Positions 51,640 through 58,032 of a stretch of DNA of 64,000 bases are shown here, in pieces. The translations under genes were made by a program, and so were the position numbers. The notes below the pieces were generated by a model. That model searched no databases. It saw nothing but the letters and a program-made list of their open reading frames with translations, and was not told the origin of the DNA. The stretch is from Cyclobacteriaceae bacterium (GTDB lineage Bacteria > Bacteroidota > Bacteroidia > Cytophagales > Cyclobacteriaceae): contig JAHBUD010000001.1 of NCBI GenBank assembly GCA_019638255.1, positions 1,364,001 to 1,428,000 on the forward strand. The letters run 5' to 3'. The first letter of the stretch is position 1, and each line of letters begins with the position of its first letter.

Positions 51640-51816
51640 ATGAATGAAACACAAAAGGAATTTTTAACCATTGGCGAAACACAGGCAACTCTCGGATGTT
51701 GCCGAGCATTCGTTTACAAATTGATTGCAAAAAACGAGCTGACACCTTATAAGGTCGGGCGGAGGGCCTATATCAAAGCCTCAGAGCTTAACAAACTTTT
51801 TAAACCTAGGAACTAA
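51640..51816 (+). CDS. AlpA/excisionase-like helix-turn-helix protein
   Basis: 58 residues from ATG 51640 (an in-frame ATG also at 51625). The pattern is that of MerR-like HTH_17 proteins: FLTIGETQATLGCCRAFVYKLIAKNEL, then PYKVGRRAYIKASELNKLF. Small proteins like this act as excisionases or as regulators of integrase genes. It is followed by a hairpin terminator. Confidence 0.8.
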   Translation: MNETQKEFLTIGETQATLGCCRAFVYKLIAKNELTPYKVGRRAYIKASELNKLFKPRN

Positions 51817-51821
51817 AACAA

Positions 51822-51863
51822 AAAAGCCGGTAGAGGTTCAAGGCTACCGGGCTTTAAATTTTT
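51822..51863 (+). terminator. Hairpin with T-run, abutting the next start codon
   Basis: CCGGTAG (51827-51833) pairs with CTACCGG (51844-51850) within AAAGC/GCTTT flanks, followed by TTTAAATTTTTT and the ATG at 51865. It is a typical intrinsic terminator for the excisionase-like gene, yet it ends at the next start codon. Confidence 0.7.
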
Positions 51864-51864
51864 T

Positions 51865-52230
51865 ATGCAGTGCAAATTTAACAAATTCAGTAAGAAGCCC
51901 GATAATAAAACGGCTTATGTCTTGACAGAGGGCGAAGCGATTTTTTCAGAGACGCTTTATCTGCTTCATCCGATTTACATTCACAAACGGAGCCCGGACT
52001 TTACACTTGTGAACAAAGGCAAACACGTTTCCGGTCTTTTCAAGATTGCCCCAAACACTTTCTTAGGCGATCACAACAAACAGGCACTTATAATTTTCCT
52101 TAAGGCTGAGGGCTTAGCGTTTGATCTATTCTATACCGATTTAACGCCATTACAAGCCCGTCAAATGCTTTTAGATGGCTCATTGAATGATGAACTATAC
52201 AAAGCCAGGAAGGAGGCCTTAGCGGCATGA
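51865..52230 (+). CDS. Hypothetical protein of the integrated element
   Basis: 121 residues, soluble; I do not recognise the family. It has a beta-rich first half (AYVLTEGEAIFSETLYLLHPIY) and a helical end (QARQMLLDGSLNDELYKARKEALAA). The stop overlaps the start of the next gene (ATGA, 52227-52230), showing co-translation with the putative DNA-binding protein. The hairpin 51822-51863 directly precedes the start codon. Confidence 0.6.
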   Translation: MQCKFNKFSKKPDNKTAYVLTEGEAIFSETLYLLHPIYIHKRSPDFTLVNKGKHVSGLFKIAPNTFLGDHNKQALIIFLKAEGLAFDLFYTDLTPLQARQMLLDGSLNDELYKARKEALAA

Positions 52231-52907
52231 AATCAATTCCCGCAGGGCTACCGATCAATGAGGAGGCAAGGCTACTGGCTTACCTGAAATTAAAATTTCA
52301 GCCCGGATATTTTCCTAAGGCAAAACTCAAAGCCGTTTCTCTTTCCTATGGCATTGATAAAAGGACGCTGAAAAAATTACTTCAATCATTAGTCGATAGT
52401 CAACTAATCGGGCAAGATGAAAAGAGCTACTATCTGAGAAGCTGGAAATTCATAACAGTAAAAGAAGGATTTAATACTCAGGCGTTCCGGGTTTCATTGC
52501 ATGAGATCAGGGAGAGGAAAAAATTTGAAAGCTTATTATTTGCTGCAAAAATCACAGGTATACAAAAGGCAATCCGGAGAGGAGTGAGAGAGCGGAAACA
52601 GGGATGCTCAAATCAAATTGCTCCCTCCTCCGGGTTCCTTGCTAAAGTTTGCAAAATATCACAAGGCAAAGTTAGTGAATTGAAAGGAATTGCTTCAGCT
52701 CATGGACTTATCACAGTAGAAAGGTCATTCAGCGATCACGGACACGGCACACAACAAACAGCAAGGATTTTAAGATCCGATTATCCGGGCATATTCCTGA
52801 AAGATGGAAAGCTTATGAGGCGCAAAGCCGACAGGATATTCTCAAAAGTTGAAACATTCAGAATCAAAAACCGGAAAAGATGGGACTTACAGAAGAGAAC
52901 GAAATAA
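52227..52907 (+). CDS. Putative winged-helix DNA-binding protein of the integrated element
   Basis: 226 residues, basic (many K and R). Two segments look like winged helices: LAYLKLKFQPGYFPKAKLKA with RTLKKLLQSLVDSQLIG near residues 15-65, and GFLAKVCKISQGKVSELKGIASAHGLITVER near 130-160. Two DNA-binding domains in one protein are compatible with a replication initiator or a regulator. Neither family can be named from the sequence. The gene overlaps the previous one by four bases, and the next gene's start lies 28 bases before its stop. Confidence 0.55.
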   Translation: MKSIPAGLPINEEARLLAYLKLKFQPGYFPKAKLKAVSLSYGIDKRTLKKLLQSLVDSQLIGQDEKSYYLRSWKFITVKEGFNTQAFRVSLHEIRERKKFESLLFAAKITGIQKAIRRGVRERKQGCSNQIAPSSGFLAKVCKISQGKVSELKGIASAHGLITVERSFSDHGHGTQQTARILRSDYPGIFLKDGKLMRRKADRIFSKVETFRIKNRKRWDLQKRTK

Positions 52908-53224
52908 CCGATAATAACGGAGGCCACAACGGTAAGTGGCATGATGCAGCCGGAAGGTTTTTAAAGGGAAACCCCGGTAAGAAAAAAGGAACTTCAAAGA
53001 ATCTACTCAGGGACAAAATCAAATCATTCTTGAGTGAAAACTTTGAACAACTCCCCGACTGGTTTGAGAAATTGAAACCAAAGGAAAAGATTGATGTACT
53101 ATTGGCCCTCATGCCTTATGCCGTTTCAAGATTACAAACAGTAAGTACTGATGAACCCGAAACAGAATTGAAAATAACAGCATGTTGGGACGAATCACTA
53201 ATACCACAACAAAATGAGACTTGA
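52880..53224 (+). CDS. DUF5681-like protein of the integrated element
   Basis: 114 residues. The GKWHDAAGRFLKGNPGKKKG motif resembles the DUF5681 type found with phages and mobile elements, here followed by NLLRDKIKSFLSENF and LKPKEKIDVLLALMPYAV. Function is unknown; some relatives are small terminase-like. It overlaps the end of the 52227 gene by 28 bases in another frame, and the next small gene begins before its stop. Confidence 0.6.
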   Translation: MGLTEENEITDNNGGHNGKWHDAAGRFLKGNPGKKKGTSKNLLRDKIKSFLSENFEQLPDWFEKLKPKEKIDVLLALMPYAVSRLQTVSTDEPETELKITACWDESLIPQQNET

Positions 53225-53384
53225 AACAAAAACCGCATTTTATCAGGCCTCCACAGGAATGTGGGAAGTATCGGGAGTTAAGATGAACGAACCTGAGTTT
53301 AGGCGATTACAAAAATGTTACACAAATGTCCGTTGGGTTTGTTTTGTCCCCATAGGTTATAAATCGAGAAAAAGGAAAAATTAA
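53214..53384 (+). CDS. Small hypothetical protein, 56 residues
   Basis: ATG at 53214, 11 bases before the end of the DUF5681-like frame, TAA at 53382-53384. It encodes MRLETKTAFYQASTGMWEVS, then FRRLQKCYTNVRWVCFVPIG and a basic end. Its coding character and its overlap with and tight spacing to its neighbours (5 nt to the next gene) support it as a real small gene. Family unknown. Confidence 0.5.
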   Translation: MRLETKTAFYQASTGMWEVSGVKMNEPEFRRLQKCYTNVRWVCFVPIGYKSRKRKN

Positions 53385-53389
53385 AATAT

Positions 53390-53827
53390 ATGGAATATCT
53401 ACTACCAAAAATTCAAGAACTTAAAGACTTCATAGCAAATGAGAGTGATCGGGTGAAAGTCGCAACAGCAACCGCGAAACTGGAACAACTACAAACAGAG
53501 TATGACACATGGAAACATGATAGCCAGGAAAGGCAAAGGTTGCGTGCGGAAATAATTGCTCAAGGAGGTACCCCGGCACCAGTCATTGAAAGTAATATCC
53601 CGGCACCCTCCGACATTGAAGATATTCAAATAACCTCCACCCCTGAATATGTTATGGTTCTAAAACGGGATCGGGTTTCTGGTCTGCCATACACCTATGC
53701 GATCAGGCGGAGAGGGGCACCTTCATACATGGCAACTTTTGTTTGTGATAATCAGGGACCATATGCAAAATTCAAAGAGGCGGCTGAGCACTTTCAGAAA
53801 CTACTAAACCAAAATATGAGAACTTGA
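53390..53827 (+). CDS. Hypothetical coiled-coil protein of the integrated element
   Basis: 145 residues. The first 55 are helical and likely a coiled coil (LPKIQELKDFIANESDRVK, then LEQLQTEYDTWKHD), followed by an A/P-rich hinge (GGTPAPVIESNIPAPSDIED). The C-terminal beta/alpha part is about 60 residues (PEYVMVLKRDRVSG to FKEAAEHFQKLL). Family not recognised. It is the last gene of the element's apparent operon, followed by a terminator. Confidence 0.55.
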   Translation: MEYLLPKIQELKDFIANESDRVKVATATAKLEQLQTEYDTWKHDSQERQRLRAEIIAQGGTPAPVIESNIPAPSDIEDIQITSTPEYVMVLKRDRVSGLPYTYAIRRRGAPSYMATFVCDNQGPYAKFKEAAEHFQKLLNQNMRT

Positions 53828-53925
53828 GGGGAAGACAGTATGTCCCCGGTGTCATGTGCCACCGGATAAAGAGTACCCTCACCACATTTGATTGGATTTT
53901 GAATAGCTGCTTTATCCAGTCAGAC

Positions 53926-53959
53926 AAGGCCAGTTCAAAATGCTGGCCTTTTGTTTTTT
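53926..53959 (+). terminator. Intrinsic terminator at the end of the element's operon
   Basis: AAGGCCAG (53926-53933) pairs with CTGGCCTT (53943-53950) and is followed by TTGTTTTTT. It lies 99 nt after the last gene of the integrated element. Confidence 0.85.
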
Positions 53960-54130
53960 AAAGATTTTCAGGCGGTCATTACACGCGCGCGCGAATTGTA
54001 CCTTATTGCACCTTATTTCCCACTAAAAAAACATCCTGTAAAAGACCAAACCCAAGATTTTTCTAACATCATTATGCGCGTATATAGTGGGGAGGCTTTT
54101 TTATTGGATTTAGGGCTAAAATACCGTTAT

Positions 54131-54143
54131 AAGTCTACCCATA
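54131..54143 (+). repeat. 13 bp putative integrase arm site (right)
   Basis: AAGTCTACCCATA, identical to the two copies at 49821 and 49833 by the integrase gene and in the same orientation. It lies 65 nt inside the right attachment site. Confidence 0.7.
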
Positions 54144-54165
54144 CATCCACCAATTGAAATAAAAA

Positions 54166-54193
54166 ACCGCTAACAAATTGATTATTAGCGGTT
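54166..54193 (-). terminator. Terminator downstream of tRNA-Arg
   Basis: AACCGCTAA (54166-54174) pairs with TTAGCGGTT (54185-54193) around a ten-base loop. On the minus strand it is followed by TTTTTT, just after the tRNA 3' end and inside the integrated element. Confidence 0.75.
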
Positions 54194-54207
54194 TAATTGT
54201 TTTATCA

Positions 54208-54225
54208 GTAGCCCCGGTAGGAATC
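54208..54225 (-). repeat. Attachment-site copy (right), in the tRNA 3' end
   Basis: GTAGCCCCGGTAGGAATC, the second copy of the 18 bp repeat at 49715-49732. It covers the 3' acceptor strand and T arm start of tRNA-Arg. Confidence 0.85.
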
Positions 54226-54280
54226 GAACCTACATCCTAAGTTCCGGAAACTTATATTCTATCCATTGAACTACGGAGCC
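54209..54280 (-). tRNA. tRNA-Arg (anticodon CCG)
   Basis: Minus-strand cloverleaf: acceptor GGCTCCG pairs with CGGGGCT plus discriminator A, with wobble pairs at positions 1 and 4; D arm GTTCAATGGATAGAAT; anticodon arm TAAGT-TTCCGGA-ACTTA with anticodon CCG; T arm GTAGGTTCGATTCCTAC. CCA is not encoded. The 3' end is the integration site of the 4.5 kb element. Confidence 0.93.
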
Positions 54281-54360
54281 ATGCACCGATATAAATATCG
54301 GGAGTGCAAAAATAAGGATTAGCAGCTAGGTAAAAAATTTATCAGTCTAAAGGGGTTGGT

Positions 54361-55026
54361 CTATCCCAAATGGGAAATAAAGAGGTCGATGAATTTTCTT
54401 AACTCTTTTCGCTTATACTGCATGATAAATCGGGGATGGGGCAAGGGTAAAATCTTTTCAAAGAACCCAAACCTCGTATTCAAGGTTTGTAGGAACTTGT
54501 AATTTTTACCTTCCCCAAGACAAAAGCATACTTCACGCTCCAAGCCAAAATCAAGTTGTTGCTGGATGGTTTTAATAACAAATTCAAGTACCGATTCCTG
54601 TAAGTCTTTGCTGTCATAGTAATTCAGGTTTTTACCATCTCTGGTAAAACCCAACGGACAAACTGAGCTGATGTAAAACTTTTTGAAGAATAACTCCGCC
54701 CCACCCAGTTCATCAAAAACACGATGCATGAAATCAGACGATAGTTCTGCCTTTTTTGGAAGATTGTTTGGTATGCCTAAACGTTGTTCCAGTTTAACCG
54801 GATCGGTAAAGGGTATGCCGGTCAGTCCTGCACCGAACCGTCCGGGATTAATGCCAAGGATAAGCTTTCGGGGATGAGTATCGTTATAGTATTGGTGGTA
54901 AAATGTTTCGCACAGCTGAAATGTATAAGCATCCTGAAACGGATTCAACACGGCCACGCCTAAAGGTAGTTTTGATTTGATCTCCAGTTTTTTGTTGAAA
55001 TAAAGAATCCGATCCGCTAAAGTCAT
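54361..55026 (-). CDS. SMUG2-type uracil-DNA glycosylase family (DUF4918)
   Basis: 221 residues. The UDG-fold signature motif is GINPGRFGAGLTGIPFTDP (motif 1, residues 58-76), and LPLPHPRFIMQYKRK near 195 is motif 2. This matches the SMUG2/DUF4918 group, for which uracil and xanthine excision has been described. It is a single gene without visible repair neighbours; it follows the tRNA-Arg interval on the same strand. Confidence 0.85.
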   Translation of the reverse strand: MTLADRILYFNKKLEIKSKLPLGVAVLNPFQDAYTFQLCETFYHQYYNDTHPRKLILGINPGRFGAGLTGIPFTDPVKLEQRLGIPNNLPKKAELSSDFMHRVFDELGGAELFFKKFYISSVCPLGFTRDGKNLNYYDSKDLQESVLEFVIKTIQQQLDFGLEREVCFCLGEGKNYKFLQTLNTRFGFFEKILPLPHPRFIMQYKRKELRKFIDLFISHLG

Positions 55027-55080
55027 AACGACAAGTTAACAGATCGGATCAATACGGTTGGATTTTTATCCAGCCTAAGA

Positions 55081-57495
55081 TTACTTTTTCGCTTGCTTGT
55101 TGGCGCTCTTCACGTAAGTTTCGAGCCAGCGATTCATTTCCCACAGGGTATGCAGTATACTTTCTTTGGCGGCATAGCCGTGGCTTTCGTACGGTAACAC
55201 GATGTAGCGTGCCGTTCCGCCATGTCCTTTAACGGCATTGTAGAAACGTTCCGTCTGAATTGGAAATGTTCCTGAATTATTATCGGCCTCACCGTGAATA
55301 AAAAGGATAGGTGTTTTTACTTTATCGGCAAACGAAAATGGCGACATGTTATAATATACATCCGGTGCCTGCCAATAGGTTCGCTCTTCGGCCTGGAAGC
55401 CAAAAGGCGTAAGGGTTCGGTTGTATGCTCCGCTTCGCGCGATGCCTGCTTTAAAAATGTTGGAATGAGCCAGCAAGTTGGCCGTCATGAAGGCACCATA
55501 CGAATGCCCGCCAACACCTACGCGTGAGGGATCCAGTACGCCCAACGAAGCGGCATAATCAACTACTGCCTGAGCACTGGCCACCAGTTGTTCGATGTAG
55601 GTGTCATTCGGTTCCTTATCGCCCTCGCCTACTATCGGCATGGCCGCATTGTCGAGCACGGCATAGCCTTGTGTTACCCAATAAATCGGTCCGCCCCAAC
55701 TCAATCTTGTAAAGGTATGCGGTGAACCCTGCACCTGGCTTGCCGCGTCAGCCGATTTGAATTCACGCGGATAGGCCCACACCAATCCGGGCAGTGGGCC
55801 ATCTTCTTTTTTATACCCTTGTGGCAGGTAGAGATTTGCAGTCAGTTCAACACCATCGCTTCGTTTATATTGAAGCACTTGCTTTTTAACATCTTTGATT
55901 TGTGGATACGGATGCGGGAACGATGTTGCCTGTGTGGTTTTGTTCGATCCTGCAGTGCGGATGTAGTAGTTAGGATTTTCTGTATTGGATTCGCGCGAAG
56001 TAACGAATGTTACTTTTTTGGGATCGAGCAAGCTCACTACAGATTCGTAGTAAGGGGCCTGACAACGCCATAGCCGGGTGGTCTTACCGGTATTCAAATC
56101 CATTTTGTCAAGAAAAGGAAAGTCGCCTTGTGGTGAAGCTCCTGTGCCGGTAAGAAATACAGTATTGTCTTTGTTGATCAGTAATGCATTACGGCCAAAT
56201 TCATTCGGTGCAGTTACAACTATACCGGGATTGCTGTAGTTGTCCTCGTAATTTCTGTCGAAGATTACTTTTTTTGTTTTGGTTGAAGGGTTTACTGCGT
56301 ATACACGTTCTTTACGATCACTGGTCCACCGTTCATACACCCAGGCCACTTGATCATTACCCCACGTAATACGGGAGTACCGTAAGGGCAAACTGATTAA
56401 TTCCTGTGGTTCTGTTTTGAAAGGGAAATCCCAGGTATAAACCTTATCGCGAATGTCGGCATTGGTTTTAGGATCGCCCCCATCCTGCGCATGTATCCAA
56501 TACAGTGTGGCAGGTTTATCGCTGCGCCAGCCATGACCGCGTGGTTCTCGCTGGGTGGCGTTAAAGCCTGTGGGTATATAATCGGTTAATGGAGTAGCGG
56601 CAACATCGTTCACTAGTTTTCCATTGATGTCGATCACGTTTACAAGCTTAGGAAAATTATAAACTGGTACCAGGTAGGAGTAGGGGCGCTGAATGGTTTC
56701 AATCAATACTAATTTTCCGTCAGGCGAGGGACTAAAGTTATAGTGAATGGCCGATTCGCTGATTATTTTTTCTTCTGCGTTCAATTTTTTTAATACAAGA
56801 TCTGATGTGGTATAGTAATCAAAACCCGCTTCATCGTATGGATTTTTCATCAGATCTTGATACGTGCGCGAGGGTGCTCTTCGTCCGAGGTTCTCTTCAA
56901 CGATTGGCCCGGTGGGCACCCGCGATTTTGCCGGCAGGGGTTTTAAGTTTGTAGGTACTGCCGTGAAGATCAGGTGTTGCGAATCGGACAACCACGCGTA
57001 TGCACCGCCCATAGTATTGTTGATTTTGCGTTCGCTTATTTTAGAGGCCGTCAGGGTTGCCATGTCGATAACCCACAATTCTATTTCATTAGCCTTGTAG
57101 TTGAGTACTGCCAGCTTTTTGCTGTCGGGCGAGAATCCTGGGCTGCCCAGTTGCACTTCTGCCGGTAAATTTTTGATTTCCAGTTCAGAACCACCGCTTA
57201 GCTTTTTTGCTTTTACACCAATGAAGTTATTGCCGCGGCTTGGCCCAAAGTTATCGGGGTTAAGGCGCATGCCGGCAATGCGTAATTCTGGTCTGGATAA
57301 TTGCTCGATAGAAGGATAATCGGAGCGCTCCAGTAAAATCATCCATTGCTTGTCGGGCGAAAATGTTACAAGCGGTGTGAGGGGTGCTTCCACCAAACTG
57401 GCTATTTCTTCCGGTGGACGTTGGTAGGTTAGATTATCCTGGGCAAAAAGGGCCACGCTGCCCAAAAAAATCAAAAGGAAAAGAAACTTTTTCAT
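55081..57495 (-). CDS. S9-family (prolyl oligopeptidase-like) secreted peptidase
   Basis: 804 residues with a signal peptide (to about FAQ). Residues 30-540 are a beta-propeller-like region with repeated strands (WMILLERSDYPS, HLIFTAVPTN, KLVLIETIQRPY). The alpha/beta-hydrolase C-terminal domain has nucleophile motif GGHSYGAF near residue 660 and the HGEADNNSG and ESHGYAAKES segments carrying the acidic residue and histidine. It resembles glutamyl/dipeptidyl-peptidase-like S9 enzymes that process peptides in the periplasm. Confidence 0.88.
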   Translation of the reverse strand: MKKFLFLLIFLGSVALFAQDNLTYQRPPEEIASLVEAPLTPLVTFSPDKQWMILLERSDYPSIEQLSRPELRIAGMRLNPDNFGPSRGNNFIGVKAKKLSGGSELEIKNLPAEVQLGSPGFSPDSKKLAVLNYKANEIELWVIDMATLTASKISERKINNTMGGAYAWLSDSQHLIFTAVPTNLKPLPAKSRVPTGPIVEENLGRRAPSRTYQDLMKNPYDEAGFDYYTTSDLVLKKLNAEEKIISESAIHYNFSPSPDGKLVLIETIQRPYSYLVPVYNFPKLVNVIDINGKLVNDVAATPLTDYIPTGFNATQREPRGHGWRSDKPATLYWIHAQDGGDPKTNADIRDKVYTWDFPFKTEPQELISLPLRYSRITWGNDQVAWVYERWTSDRKERVYAVNPSTKTKKVIFDRNYEDNYSNPGIVVTAPNEFGRNALLINKDNTVFLTGTGASPQGDFPFLDKMDLNTGKTTRLWRCQAPYYESVVSLLDPKKVTFVTSRESNTENPNYYIRTAGSNKTTQATSFPHPYPQIKDVKKQVLQYKRSDGVELTANLYLPQGYKKEDGPLPGLVWAYPREFKSADAASQVQGSPHTFTRLSWGGPIYWVTQGYAVLDNAAMPIVGEGDKEPNDTYIEQLVASAQAVVDYAASLGVLDPSRVGVGGHSYGAFMTANLLAHSNIFKAGIARSGAYNRTLTPFGFQAEERTYWQAPDVYYNMSPFSFADKVKTPILFIHGEADNNSGTFPIQTERFYNAVKGHGGTARYIVLPYESHGYAAKESILHTLWEMNRWLETYVKSANKQAKK

Positions 57496-57583
57496 ATTGG
57501 TAGTTGATGGTTAAATCTTAAAAGTGAAAGTACGATATCTGACATGACATTTCCACCGGAATTACATGAGTACCCACAAACAT

Positions 57584-57612
57584 AAAACCCGGATGAAAGC
57601 ACCCGGGTTTTA
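57584..57612 (-). terminator. Hairpin terminator after the hibernation factor gene
   Basis: AAAACCCGG (57584-57592) pairs with CCGGGTTTT (57603-57611). The minus strand reads into TTTTATG after the stem, 18 nt past the hibernation factor's stop; the plus strand also has a T-run. Confidence 0.75.
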
Positions 57613-57629
57613 TAGGTTTCAGGAATATT

Positions 57630-57923
57630 TTATGCGAGCTTCTCCTTCCATTCCTTGATCTGTCGTTGTAACGTTTCGGTGGCTTTGAACACAGCTTCCT
57701 CAAACGATTCAAACTTTTTACTTACAAACAAATCGTTACCGGGTATTACCAGCCGTATTTCGCAAATTTTATTATCCCTTTTTTCTGATTTTTCAACCCG
57801 CAATACAACACGGCTTTCCACAATCCGGTCGCTGAATCGTTCCAGTTTTTCAATTTTTTCATTCACGAGGTCCAACAAGTCCTGTTTCGGACTGAAATCA
57901 ATAGCTTGAATGTTGATTTTCAT
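57630..57923 (-). CDS. Ribosome hibernation-promoting factor, HPF/YfiA family
   Basis: 97 residues, the short HPF length. Pattern: MKINIQAIDFSPKQDLLDLVNEKIEKLERF, with residues 1-20 the start strand, then VVLRVEKSEKRDNKICEIRLVIPGNDLFV and FEEAVFKATETLQRQIKEWK. It binds the decoding region of stationary-phase ribosomes and inactivates or dimerises them. It is a single gene with its own terminator. Confidence 0.92.
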   Translation of the reverse strand: MKINIQAIDFSPKQDLLDLVNEKIEKLERFSDRIVESRVVLRVEKSEKRDNKICEIRLVIPGNDLFVSKKFESFEEAVFKATETLQRQIKEWKEKLA

Positions 57924-58032
57924 ATGTATCTATTATGGTTATCAATGGTAATGAAAGTATTTCAGATCAATGATGCAGCAATATCAATCAGGTTTTAAGG
58001 ATGATCTTTATCAGTTAACATTTTCCTGAATT

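Larger units (their letters stand above)
53960..54207. other. Right-end segment of the integrated element
   Basis: The gap from 53828 to the tRNA carries the terminator at 53926, an alternating CG run ACGCGCGCGC near 53982-53993, the arm-site copy at 54131 and the tRNA terminator. I support no gene here; a 68-codon frame from 53951 starts inside the terminator and lacks family signals. Confidence 0.5.
49715..54225. mobile_element. 4.5 kb integrated element at tRNA-Arg(CCG)
   Basis: Bounded by the 18 bp direct repeats 49715-49732 and 54208-54225. It encodes a tyrosine recombinase next to the left end, an AlpA-like excisionase candidate, and five genes without recognised functions. There is no relaxase, secretion system, capsid gene or resistance gene. 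Three copies of the 13-mer AAGTCTACCCATA sit just inside the ends (two left, one right), as expected for integrase arm sites. The element leaves the tRNA gene intact on the right side. It could be a satellite-like or mobilised island relying on helper functions. Confidence 0.85.

Noticed and set aside
53951..54157. 68-codon frame at the right end of the integrated element
   Set aside because: It begins within the terminator, has no recognisable pattern and runs through the arm-site repeat.
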